A DNA stretch of 64,000 nt from Labyrinthula sp. Ha (taxonomy: Eukaryota > Sar > Bigyra > Labyrinthulida > Labyrinthulaceae). The stretch is taken from the NCBI GenBank assembly GCA_015227615.1, contig JAALGZ010000056.1, positions 1 to 64,000 on the forward strand, read 5' to 3'. The notes under the pieces were generated by a model. That model was given only the letters and a program-made list of their open reading frames with translations. It was not told where the DNA came from and ran no database searches. The position numbers and the translations under genes are program-made. Position 1 is the first letter of the stretch. Each line of letters begins with the position of its first letter. Positions 43,763-56,400 of the stretch are shown one piece after another.

Positions 43763-44285
43763 ACTATTCCATATTGTTTTTTTCTCAGAATAGCTGTCAA
43801 AAAGAGAGTAAGCGTTCAAGATAGTTTTGAAACACCACTAAGTTTATCTTGTATTGAGCTTTTCAGATAAGTATTCTATAATACGAGTTAATAAAACTTC
43901 TGAAATTGCAACATTCTGTTCTGATATAGTATTAATTAAAACATGTTAACCTCATTAAGATATATGGTTGACATTAAGTCTTCATTGAATAAATAAAAAA
44001 AATAAAGCATTTAGTTAAGTTACCAGCAGAGTATTAGAGTTAAGCATTGAGGCAACATTATTCAAGAAAACTATCATATGGAATGCAATACATTATTGAA
44101 GATTAACAAGTCCTTATTTCTACAAGTATCTTAATATTTACGAGTATTCTCAAATTGATTTGTTTATTTTAAATAACTTTTCAGAAAAGAATAAGTCTAA
44201 GTTCAATAAATGAATACAAAAGATGGCACTACCTTCCCTAGAAAGCAAAGATAAGAATAGAAAAGATATAACACACAAATTCTAT
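43763..44285. other. spacer between copia element and family copy F
   Basis: AT-rich; no gene or repeat recognised. Confidence 0.4.
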
Positions 44286-44963
44286 TCAAACTAAGCTTCT
44301 TAATATGAATTCTGTCTTTTGTTTCTCCAGTGTTTCATAAACATCTCTTCTACCAAGAATTAAGTTATTGCCAAGGTAAAATTTCACAAAATGGTCCGAA
44401 TATAACTCTTTTTTACCACTGCTATTTGAAAGAAGTTTTACATTATCCCAAGCAACAAAAAAAGTGTCTTCCTCTTGAACAGAGTAGTCTTCTTCATCCT
44501 CAAAATATGCAATACAAAAACATAGCAGCATACACTTTACCTTATTCAGTTTTCTTCTATACACAAAAACCCCTTCTTCATATACTAAAAAAACAGCATG
44601 AACAAGATTTAATCGCTCAAACACGAATACCTTGTGTTGATTGTCATACAAGAGACCAAAGTTGAAACATGCTACAAAGGGGAAGACAAAGAATGCACTA
44701 AAACATGCCATACACAGGTCCGCCAGACCAAGAAAATTCCTTTGCAGGAACATACGAACACAATCATCTTTTTCAATAAGATGAGATATGTCCAAAGGGC
44801 ACTGTTTAGGAAGATTTTTAAAAGGCTTTTTACTTGGTAAGATAATTGTCAACAGAGAAAGAGAACTTATACTCAGTTCATTCTGCTCAAAATATTTATT
44901 AGCCTTCGCAATAGCTTCTTATCTTAATACCTCTTTCTTGGGAAACTTATAAAAATAACTCAT
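44286..44963 (-). pseudogene. family copy F with a single nonsense codon
   Basis: 225 codons from ATG at 44963, closely related to copy G. The start reads MSYFYKFPKKEVLR and then TAA at 44921-44919, where G has GAA (Glu15). The remaining 210 codons are open: LSISSLSLLTIILPSKKPF, a variable segment with FFVFPFVACFNFGLLYDN (hydrophobic), RLNLVHAVFLVYEEGVFVY, RRKLNKVKCMLLCFC, EEDTFFVAWDNVKLL and a final LILGRRDVYETLEK. An internal ATG at 44852 would give a protein lacking the first 37 residues. An 82-base block (44839-44920) is identical to copy G. One base change explains the stop, so this is a very young pseudogene, a strain variant or a sequencing error. Confidence 0.8.
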
Positions 44964-45040
44964 AGAGATAAAAATAAAACCTATCTCTTATGAATTTTTT
45001 TTCTTTTCTATACAGTTGAAAAGTTTATAACTAATTTCTA

Positions 45041-45080
45041 ATGACATCATCAAAAATAGTATTAATGACGTAATTAATAA
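45041..45080. promoter_or_regulatory. paired TGACATCATC / TTAATGACGTAAT motif upstream of copy F
   Basis: About 80-115 bases upstream of the copy F start lie ATGACATCATCA and TTAATGACGTAATTA, separated by 11 bases. The same pair in the same order occurs upstream of copy H (58964-59002), where the second member is the full palindrome ATGACGTCAT. TGACGTMA is the ATF/CREB bZIP core. Confidence 0.5.
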
Positions 45081-45370
45081 TTTCTATTGATACCAGTTTT
45101 CATGAGTTTATTTTGAATTGTAAAGTTAAAGAGGTAGAAAACGTATTCTCTCACATCAGAACCAATGAATAAATACCAAAGAAGTATAATCTTACACTTT
45201 CTGTTTTCTTAACTAGGTGCCACTTCTGGCAAAACTATATGGCCTATCCATTAGGAACAGCATTTTTTCATCTAGGAGAATGATTAACAGATTAACCAGA
45301 GTTCTCATACAAAAGGTAAATGTATCTATTTCATTGTTATATTATTTAATAAGCTATGAATACAATTCTT

Positions 45371-45418
45371 CTTGATTTTCTAAGTAGAGCTTATAAACTG
45401 GCTTATGAAAATAACTCT
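45371..45418 (-). pseudogene. possible 5' scrap of another family copy
   Basis: The 16 bases 45402-45417 (minus strand GAGTTATTTTCATAAG) are identical to the start of copy G (SYFHK). Downstream resemblance fades within about 15 codons. It sits between copies F and G and may be a leftover of the tandem array. Confidence 0.3.
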
Positions 45419-45559
45419 TACTTTACTCTTTCAAAGTACACAGCTAATTTCTAGTACTGAAATTGTGTTTTTATGTTCAAGATGTGGAAGAATTATTGAT
45501 ATCAAATTATTTTATAGAGGCATAAACATGTATTCTAGATCTTCTGGGAGTTTCCGTTT

Positions 45560-45720
45560 TGGAAACTATGGTTTTCTACTCTGCTACATCTGTTTTGTTC
45601 ATCTTGTCAAAAAAACTCTTATAGAATGCCATTCTTTTTACAAAAAGTCTAGCCTTGTAATCTCTTATATTTACTTTCAATACCTGAAAAAAATCTTCAT
45701 AGAAAATTATTTTATATTTC
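45560..45720 (-). pseudogene. possible 3' scrap of a family copy
   Basis: On the minus strand ARLFVKRMAFYKSFFDK followed by MNKTDVAE and a stop aligns with the C-terminal LILGRRDVYETLEKQK and its equivalents. At DNA level AAGAATGGCATTCTATAAGAG resembles the corresponding part of decayed copy B. Weak but in the right orientation and place. Confidence 0.3.
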
Positions 45721-46795
45721 TACCTTAAGAAGAACATAGAAAAGGCACTTTTATTAAACAGAACTTTTGCTAAATAGTTTCTTCAATTATTTTATGTTTC
45801 ATCAACAAATATGTTGGAAAATATATTTATTCCTGGCTTAATTACTAAAATACTTATTTCTTATGGTTAATATTTAGTATTTTTTTGATTTTTACGAGAT
45901 TTTTTGTATGAAGGTTACTTCTAATCTAAATAAATTTTATTCATTGACAATGATGAAAAAGTTTCTTTCTTTTGTTTGGCTGATAAAGTAATTTTGTAAA
46001 TAAATTCCACATTATTGACATATATGTTGAAGAGGGAACTATATTTGTATATTAAACACTCAATATAAGAATATATTTATTCTAACACTAGGAATCTTTT
46101 TCACATCTTTCATTTATAAGATATTTACTTACTGCTTAGATGGTAAAAATCTCTAGTTTGATTATTAAATATAAAGATGATTATTTAAAGTTGGCTGTAT
46201 ACCTTTTATATGACTACCTCTTCATCACAAATATGTATGAAACAGTTGCACGATTGAACTTTAATTTATGTTCCTGTAATGTTACCAAAAATACTCCTGA
46301 TGAGCACTATCCAATATATTCTTAATATTATATTATGTGTTTAAGAGTTTTTCTTATCAGATTTTGTAGGAAAACCTTGTAAACCTGTAGCTCAAAGAAA
46401 AAGTTTAATAGCTTATAAATAAAATAGAAAAGAATATAATTTTCTTTAATGATTGCTAAACATAAGAAAAGGTTCAAAAGTGTCTTTTTAACAGAAACGA
46501 CAGCTATTCGCGAAGAGTCACCACTATTTTCTACATATCTTCTACATACTTGCTGAAAATATTCTAAATCTATGTTTAAAAGAAGTTCTTATAAATTGAA
46601 AATATATCTTTGAATGTATCATTATTTTTTGCTGGAGAAAGTTGTTCAAATTATTATTCAAAGTTCTTCAAACTATAACTAAAGAACAACTTAATAAGAA
46701 ATTGAAATAAAAATTGTTACAAGATGGATGAAAATGAATATGCCGTTCTCTGGAGGTCAATAAGATGTGGTAGGGGAATACTATTTCACTTATCC

Positions 46796-47476
46796 TCACA
46801 CTCGATTTTCAGAAAAGTATTTATTCCTGTGCTTTTTAATAGTTTCAAAAACATCTCTTCTGCCAAAAATCAAGTGATCACCAATGTTAAACTTTACAAA
46901 CATTTCCGAGTCAAAATTCTCTAAATCATTATCAAAAAGAAAAATTTGTGCATTTTTCCATTTAACAAAAATAATTTCTTCGGCTGGAGGAATATATGCT
47001 GAGTCCTCATGATCAAAATATTCAGCACAAAAGCACAAGAGTAAGCATTTTACTTTATTCAATTTTCTTCTATATACAAAAATTCCTTCTTCATAAACTA
47101 AATATACTGCACGAACAAGATCTAAGCGATCATATACCGTAAGCTTGAGTTGATTGTCATACAAAAGACCAAAGTTGAAACATGCTAAAAAGGGGAAAAT
47201 AAAGAAGGCAAAAAAGTACTCACCAAATATCTTAGCAAGACCAAAAAAATCTCTTTTTCTACACCTAATAATACATTTATCTTTTCCAGCAAGACATTTT
47301 AAGCTACAAGGGTTTTGTCCTGGAAACCCCTGGAATGGTTTCTTACTTGGCAAGATAATTGTCAACAGAGAAAGAGAACTTATACTCAGTTCATTCTGCT
47401 CAAAATATTTATTAGCCTTCGCAATAGCTTCTTCCCTTAATACCTCTTTCTTGGGAATCTTATGAAAATAACTCAT
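46796..47476 (-). CDS. unrecognised membrane-type family protein, copy G
   Basis: 226 residues, intact. MSYFHKIPKKEVLREEAIAK, LSISSLSLLTIILPSKKPF, then a variable stretch with four cysteines (SLKCLAGKDKCIIRCRKRD) that differs almost completely from copy F. A hydrophobic segment (YFFAFFIFPFLACFNFGLL) and the conserved C-terminal half follow: RLDLVRAVYLVYEEGIFVY, RRKLNKVKCLLLCFC, EEIIFVKWKNAQIF and HLIFGRRDVFETIKK. One likely membrane segment near residues 88-106. The 5' end and leader are nearly identical to copy F, so duplication is recent while the centre has diverged. AATGACGTATT occurs about 160 bases upstream. Confidence 0.78.
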   Translation of the reverse strand: MSYFHKIPKKEVLREEAIAKANKYFEQNELSISSLSLLTIILPSKKPFQGFPGQNPCSLKCLAGKDKCIIRCRKRDFFGLAKIFGEYFFAFFIFPFLACFNFGLLYDNQLKLTVYDRLDLVRAVYLVYEEGIFVYRRKLNKVKCLLLCFCAEYFDHEDSAYIPPAEEIIFVKWKNAQIFLFDNDLENFDSEMFVKFNIGDHLIFGRRDVFETIKKHRNKYFSENRV

Positions 47477-50400
47477 AGATATAAAAAGACAACCTATCTC
47501 TTTAGAAGTCGTTTTAATTTATTGTATGTACACCACAATCGGCAAATCCTTTCTTATATGTGTAAGTTAACGAATCAAGCAGGATAAAACAATAACAAAA
47601 GTAACCGTCATATGATCTTTGTATATCGTGTAGAATGACGTATTCTATAAAAGTAATACGAAGTAGGCATGCTTATCAAGACAACGAGAGTTTCTCGTTA
47701 AGATTCTCTCGTTAAACACGCCTAGGTAATAGGACACCTTTCTGTGTCACCGATGTCTGCTGACCGAGACAAAGCAAGAAAGGCTTTCTTAATTTTAATA
47801 AGCTCTCGATCGTGAAATCTCATTGGCCTAGAAAGCTCTCGAGTTTCATTCCGTTAAGAAAATTCTGAAATACCTCGTCAAATGCTAAGTATCAAATTTT
47901 CTCCTTAATTTTTAAATCTACTCCAATATAGATATAGATATTTTACACCCATATATATTCACAAGGCCCCATATTCTCGGTGGAAAATGCTGGCCGCCTT
48001 AGTTGCTGTCTTCATATCTTTGCTTTTCCCAATCTTACTACTGTGATGTTTTCTCTTTCTTAGAACAGATCTTTTCGTATGCCATATTGCTGGTTTTGAT
48101 AAACCTACAATTATGAAAATTATGTTGGCATTGTCCTCTCTAGGAACTCTATTGTCGCCAATTATCACAGTGATATCAACAATTTTACAGTAAAACCCTT
48201 GGCATTGACATGCTCTTTGCATGATCATGGTTATTAATACAATTTATCTTGACTTAAACTATATATCCGAGAAGCCACAGTATAAACATTCGAAGATATT
48301 TTTGTGCAAATAGCCTCTACGATATAGCATGGCGTTGAAAACACAAAAACTTATGCAACGTATCCTTTAAACATTAACAATGTCAAAATAAATATTAAGT
48401 TTAATAATTTCTTCAGTAAGAGAGATATCTTCGATCAATAATTTGTTCATTTATACAAAAAAAAGTTGAACATACTTTGAATCGACTTTTTTAAGATATT
48501 ACCAATATCTTTCTTATTTCATATAAAAAACATCTACTTGAATTCATCAGCTAAGAATTTTTGCAAGAATATGATATTTTCAAGTCCTAATTTTGTCCCT
48601 TGGATATTTGAGTCAAATTTCACGTGCATCACAGCATTTACCTATTGGATTAAGCTGTGAAGGTATATCAACCTGCTTTTAAACTTCTTAGGTGACGAGT
48701 CCGTTAAGCAATTTTCCTATTATATTCATTAATTGTCAATATCTACTCTAACAAAAATACCTGACACTTAAAAACCTTATTCTTTAGGATAAATTGTAAT
48801 ATATGATAATTCAGGTCTAATTTCTGAAAGCTTCTCAGACTATTATTCAAGCCATATGAGTAATTCTATATTTGGGGTACTTAATTATACTAATGATACC
48901 AAACAAAGGTATTTTCATTTCATATCTCCTAGATAATTATCAAGAACTAAGTTGCAACATCTCTTATACTGTCAATTTAAACTTTTCTAGTACGGTATAT
49001 ATATATCACAAACAATAGCATTTTGCTTGTTTCATTATTACGTGGTGGCAATAGGTGTTTCGACGATAATTTCAGAAGCTCGATACAATGACCGCATCAT
49101 ATGGACTATGTGACCACCCCATAAATAAAACTCCAAAAAAGTTGCCAACCAGTTATCATTTTTTTTCTAGCACAAGCATTAATATCATAAAAATGATACA
49201 AATCCTGAAAAAGCATGGATGCTAAGAATAACTTGCGCAGTATTTATTAGATCTCATGATGAAATCATCTTAAAATACAATGTAGTTGCCCAACATAAGT
49301 TTCAGATTTAAACATATTTTCAACCATGAAAATTTTCAAAGAATTTCACAAGGATGGGTTCTTTCAACCCTATGAAAGTGCAATTCTAATAGCTCTTTCC
49401 GGTAAGTCTACAGATCTCTACTAGAACCTATATTCAAACGAAATATCCTAAAGAACCTAAGCGATAGAAAAAAAAATATAAATATATCTAAAATGCCGTG
49501 GCGGGGTATGGATAACACATTACTAGTTTCTTGAATCACGGTTTCCACAAACACACCTGCCACGTGGATTCAGTAAATAAAACCTGTTGAATTCTTAAGG
49601 CTAGATTTATTTATGAAATTTACATCGTGGTTTGATAAGTTATGTCATGCCATAAATCAATTTCAAGAAAATATAAATTCTGTATAGTTAAATCATAAAG
49701 ATATATTCCGCTTGCTTGCCAGTGTCTATTTATATATATATAAATCTAATAATGTCACAAGTCTTATGATAAACTTCAGTCTGGAACAGAAATCACAAAT
49801 CTAACAATTTTGATCATTTCTATTACTTACTGTATTATGAATGCACAAATTGGCATTCTAGCTAGTTCAAAGTTTTTTATATAAGCAATATAGGGCTCTA
49901 TAAATTTGTAAACTTATTTTTCCTTTAGGTGGCTCTTATAGACTACTGATATACAGAATCAAGCTGTGAAGATATGGTTAAGATGTCTTTTGTAGCAAAA
50001 CTTCACATTTATTTTTAAAAAACATAAAGCTAGACTTCCATCAAAAGAATAGCTCCTGAAATAAATTTTATATCCTTTAAATATTTTTTTTTGTCATAAA
50101 TCTTCGAGTATATGAGAATTCTTATGTATTCTGCATTTTTATCAGTCTTTTATACAACATTTGTCAAGATGCCATTTAACTTGATACTACTAGAACTATA
50201 TAATGTGCATGCGAGAAAACTAATAGCCCGGAAAGTATTTCACTAGTGAGATTATCCGATCTTTGACATATTTTATAGACAGTAATTATCTTTTGCAGTA
50301 AAGGTTTACAAGCTCTACACATATGGTTTTCCCAGATCATGATCTATAATGGCATCTAGAAAATTATTTAACTACATCTGGATAAAAAATGCAATATTGA

Positions 50401-53400
50401 TTTTCTCGATGGAAAAGTTTTTTTGTGGCTATTCCCTAGCTCAAAAATATTCTCAAAAGTAAATGACACAAGAGCACGTTTCCCTAATAAGTTGCTCTAA
50501 CTTCTTGCACGTGTGGAAAGCTGTATGATAAGGGGGATTAATACATGTAAATATGCTTTTTCAAGGATCAAATTAGCAATTACAAGGTAACCAATAAATT
50601 ATTGAATAACTGAAAATTCAAGATGTGTGTATTGTATATCTAATGTGAAATATATTAATATAGTAAGTGTCTGAATGATGGTGCACAATTTATTGAGTTT
50701 TAGCTAACAATATTTAAATTGGATATTACTTACTTAACTAACTTTTAAGTTATTAACAAATAACTATGAAAGAAATAAAAGAATTTGAATGCATAATAGT
50801 TAAGGTTAGTTAAGATGAACGAAACCCTTAATTACAAATTCTGTGCCCTTGGCCGAACTTATATATGTTGTAATGAAAGGTTTTATTGTTTACTAATAAT
50901 AAACCTCCACAAAAATGCTGATATTTATTTTTTATCAGAAATTATTTGCCTTTAATGTATATATATATTTTGACTGATAACAAAATTATGAAACATACAC
51001 TCGTTGCATAAAAAAATACTGTTTCTTCTTCTATTATTGATTTTATAATAAGCTCAAACTAGTTAAGTGTTACCAAACTTTTATGTAAAATTATTGTAGT
51101 ATGTGGCTAGTATACCAGAAGGCCTAAAAAAAACAAAGTTCCAATTCCATATTAAAAGCAATGGCTTATTTGGTGATACAATCTTCAGCACAGGCTATAT
51201 GAGGTTGTTATATGGAATTAGGCCAATTGGAATCAATTTTCAATTTCTTTAGATCTATGTTGCTTAAAACAAAGGTATCGAATCTTCTTGTGGGAAATAA
51301 CAGAAACTAGAAGACACATCCTTGATTTGAGGTAATTATTCAGACAGGTAACCATTTAATATAAATCATTTTGTGTTACAAAGAAAAGATATCGATATAA
51401 AAAAATTAAATATACCTGAAATTCTAAAAACTTATTAAAAAGTTGGCTAAGATTTATTTCTATATATTTACAGATATCTCTAGCTTCTACAAAGGGTTGT
51501 GATGCTTATAATTCTCCGTTTAGCTATTTGATATCTTTCTGAGCAAATATTTTCGCCATATTATTGAAGCATCTGATAGTTAGAGAAACGTCATAATAAA
51601 AAACTGGGTACCTAGCCCTTGGATTGATATCAAATACCAATAATATCCCACAAATCAAAACGAGGAAAATTGAAATTATTTGGCACTTATAGGATGTATG
51701 CATTCAGTCTTAATATCATCCCAACTCTATTATGCAAATTAATGTAATAGCTATGAAATAGCTAATATTGATATAGAATATTTAATCACATTCTCTCATA
51801 ATTCACTATTACTACGATTAAAACTATTAAAGTTGTAATTTTTATTCTAGTGCTGGGTGTCATTAACATACTTCTGATTGCAAGGGTATATTACTAGATT
51901 CAAAATTCTTAGAGATAAATTTTATCTCTAAACCTCGAAATATTACATTTTCTGACACTACAGTGTATATCTAACAACGGATGAAGTTAATGAACCCATT
52001 TGTGTCTAATGAGCCAATATACATTTCTCTTCCAATTGATCAGAAATTTGATAAGAAATAGTCTAAGATAAAATATTTTCTCCTATAGCATCCCATTCGG
52101 TAAAAATGGAAAAGAGTTTTGTAATAAATATCCATGAAAGTTTATATACTCTGGTTAGTGCCTTTTCTATTCTAAATCCATCAATACAACTAGCAAAACA
52201 CCGCTTAGATAAGGAAACAATTTTATTCTTTAAATCAACAAATAACGTTATAGTAAGAACTCTTGAAAATAATTGCAATAAATAAAGTAATTGAACTTAT
52301 TCATCTTAAACCAAATGTTCACTGAATGAGATACATATAATTCTTTATCATAAGAAAAATAACCCTAAATGTGTCATTCAGTGAAAGATCTTATATCACT
52401 AAATATAGTTAACGCACAAAATTCTAGTTCTTATGAAAATAATATTATGGGGTGAAAGGAACCCTGGATATATAATATATCTCCTAGGAACTAAATAACA
52501 TATAATAATCAACAGAGCAATAAAACTAACAATAATTGATAGTTTTAGGGATCTCAACTGCGATTTAATAAAATTAAAAAATATTAAGTCTGGTACAGTA
52601 TTTGCTTTATATGATAAATAAGATTCTCATAGATAAGTAAATTTCTTCTTATTTTTTAGAAAATTGATGAATTACAATGACGTTACGATAATCACCTTAG
52701 ATTCCACATCTATTTGATTTATTTAATTCTATAAATAAAATTTCCATAAATTTTGAGGAAATATATGAACTTGAATTAAATAAATGCAAGGAAGCGAAAA
52801 TTCATACATCTTGGTTAACCCAAAATTATGAATTTTTTATTTAGATAGGGAAGAGTCCATCCAAGTCTGATAATTAACCAATGGGGTATCTAAATTTAGT
52901 ACAACTAGAGTACATGTTTATGGTTTCTTACAAGATATCGTTAGGATCCTAAGAGATATAAAGCAAAAGGAACAGGTATTTTATAATTATAGACACTGGG
53001 AAACTTCAAAACATGAATATAATATTTGAGTATTAAATTATGTATTAGGAACTGGGCACACATTGTTCGAGGTGAAGTGAGGTTTGTATTTATAAATATT
53101 AGTAATTATCATAAAGTGATATGTAAAATAATGATTTATCACAGATCTGAACTTTTATCAGTAGCAAAAGGTTTTAATTGATGGATTTAATTTTATTTAT
53201 AAAAAATATTTTTGTTCTGAGAAAATATATAAATTAACTCTTGATAGCTTGCAACATATGCTTAAGATTTTTAGATAGATCTTGGATATTTTTTTCTAGG
53301 TCTTTATAGATTAAATCTTTATGAAGCTTTTTGGTATTTTAAATCCTCGATTTACATATTCTTAGTTTAGCTGATATCATTACGTGTATTTTAAAAGTAA

Positions 53401-56400
53401 ATACTTTGTAATGATGCTTCTATATTTGATTACATTCACAAGAACTTGGTCCGATATAACCTATTAAACATATGCTAAATGTTAAATTGATTACAAATTT
53501 GAATAATAGCAAAGTTTCACCGTTAGTATCGCAGCTTTAAACAATTATACGTTAAAAAAACCAAAGTCTGTTCAGTAAATTTGATAAAGTGCTTGATGGA
53601 TATTATATGTCTTAGGCGTTCAACCAAAATCAGCGGAAATGAGAGAAATATGAAACAGAGGCAAAGCGCCAAATCTATGGGAAAATAAAAATAAGTCAGA
53701 GAAAATTAGAAAACAAGAGCAGCAATATTATTTTAAGTTAATTTTAACCGGCGCATGTTTATGTTAAACACTTCAAAGTACAAAATTGGAAGGAATTGTA
53801 TCTCGAGAAAATCCCTCCAGTGTGATGTAAGGAATAAAAGAAGTTCAAGGAATTCCTGGAGAGAAAATACATGGATGTAATTGAAGGAATTAAATCAGAA
53901 CTTATTTCGTGCATTAAAAAGAAATTTATTTGCATCGAGCTAATTCTAAAGCAAAAAAAACAATTCAGAAAATACAAAAAAAATCTAATCTATGAAAGTT
54001 TTATATTAAGCAACAATATTATTAGTTAATTTCAAATGTTGAAACCACGAAGAAACTAAAAAAATTAAGACGTTGTCACAGGAATAAAAATCTAATTAAA
54101 TATAAAATATGAATTTTGAGGCTATGAGATGGATACATGTCAATGTTTTTATTCTAATAGTTTAATACGGTTTGCCATCAGTGTCAGAAAACTCTGCACT
54201 TGGAATTATCGGCAAATGGATCTACCAAAATAATCAAGCACTTGGTGTTTTCATTGAAAGATAGAGAATGCGCAGATGAATCAAAATTTGGGATTGTAAA
54301 ATATACATATATTATATTTTAGTATATATATATATATATATAAAAGCAACTAGATAAGCTTCGACATGAAACATACTCTTACTTTTATCCAAGGAATTTG
54401 TAATACATGAAAATAACGGTATGGCAAAGACAAGAAAGTGTATAGGTTCAAAATTCCGCAAAAACAGTCGATAAATTCGATAAGTTAGTTGGAAACATCT
54501 TCTACAAATATATTATGAATCATAGGACAAATCTATTTACGAATAAATAGTGTAAATAATAACCAGAAAATTTAACGTGGCCATAATTTAGGTAAAATCG
54601 ATCGGTACTGTGCCCAATGGTAATGTCAGTGAAAACCATTCTAGACCTAAATTACTTAGTAAATTGTTCTCTAGCTCCATAAAAAAAATAACACATTTAA
54701 AACCGAATGAGTTAGATTGATTTATAAAGTATTTTGAAAATGTAGTCGGACAGTTTGGATTTCATCAGTTCATAAGGTAAGGGTTATAATTGTTCATAAG
54801 AGGTTTATAGCAAATAAAACAAAAAATAAATAAAATAAAAATAAAAGTAACATATAAAAATTCATCGATGAATACAATAAGTAATCTATAACCCTAATTC
54901 TTTAATAATCAGAATAAAAAATGCTTTATAACAATAAGGTTTTTGCAATTTCCCACTTTAAATTTCAAGTACTTAAATTATTACCGGTTTTCATGTAACA
55001 GATGGCCGAACAGATCTGATCCAACCACTGGAATTATAAGTTCTAAGTATTCCTCTTCACTCGTTTTTCACGTTGTTGGATGCTGATTCAATCATATACG
55101 GTGATTGGTATTTGTGGAAAAGAGTCATAAAGGAGAAAATATATATCCAAGCCCGTTCTCGGTCGCAGAGGTGAAATTAAGACGTCTAATAAGATCAAGT
55201 ATATGAAATCATGGGACTTAAATATGCAACCTACTTATTGGTATATGTTTTTTTTCTTATTTAACCTTTATTCTACTCTAATTTCTTAACCGATTATCTA
55301 CTCTTATGCGAAGTTGCGCCATGCCACATTGCTATGACAAATTTGTAACTTTAGAATGCCTTCTGCTAAAAAGTAGCAATACAATTCTGTTGCTAAGTTA
55401 CAAGTTGTCATGAAACCATTTGCGAGATTGATATTTTTCCTGAGATTATCATTTGTTCATATAGATGAGCATTTGTCACAATAAGATTTCCTCCAATTAT
55501 AGGAGTTGGGATGCATTATTCCTGCCATCACACTCGTTCTTCCGTTGAATGTGCTCTTGCAGAAAAACTATAATCTACCACCTACAAGCGGTAATTGATA
55601 AAGTGATCTTAAGGAAAATTATTTTGTAAACAGAAATTTTCTGAGAGCAAGAATTTAAAAGATATATTTACCCGAGTTTGGCTGCTTTATATCCTTAACC
55701 TGTTTGCATCTATTGTATAGTGGAGGACGATACGAAGAAAGGGATCTACTCTTAAATGTCTTTCGATATACTTAGATTAATTAAGATTTTATTTTAGCTG
55801 ATGATATAATAGGGTATATTTTGGCTGTATAAAGAAATAGGGTTAACTATAATTTCACGATCATCCTTCCGTGGGCCTTCGTGTGAAAACCTGAAAACTA
55901 TTTATATGTCTATTGGAGATAGACTCAGTATGCGTAATTTGCATCTTGATGAGCTTTATTGAATTTCCAGCATCTGCTAAGAATTTACTTCAGAAACTAA
56001 CACTATATTTGTTTTACTTCCAGTTCATTGGTTACACCAGAGCTACAATAAAATGCGATTTGTGTATTTCTTGGTCATGAAATATTATCATGGCATTGAA
56101 ATCAATCATATACTTGAAAACTATCTAACAAAATGTTAGGGCACTAACCTTGACTAAGAGAAACTTATCAACACTGTTTACTTGAATGATATGTATAATA
56201 TAAATTGAAATCGAAATTAATACTTAAAAAATCAATAATTTTCTAACAATGGTGTCCAAGGAATATAACTTGCTAAGCTAATGTAGCCGGAATTGTCAAG
56301 GCAAATTCCTTCATTAGGGCAATCAAATCCAAATCAAAAGTACATGTTAATCTGTTTACTACCGTGAGAGCTAATCCTTGTGGAGAAACTATCAACTTAT

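Noticed and set aside
47959-48228. 89-codon basic minus-strand frame
   Set aside because: Looked slightly protein-like, but there is no recognisable domain, no neighbours and no paralogue in the window.
54410-54470. GGTTCAAAATTCCG considered as a tRNA T-arm
   Set aside because: No matching acceptor, D or anticodon stems around it.
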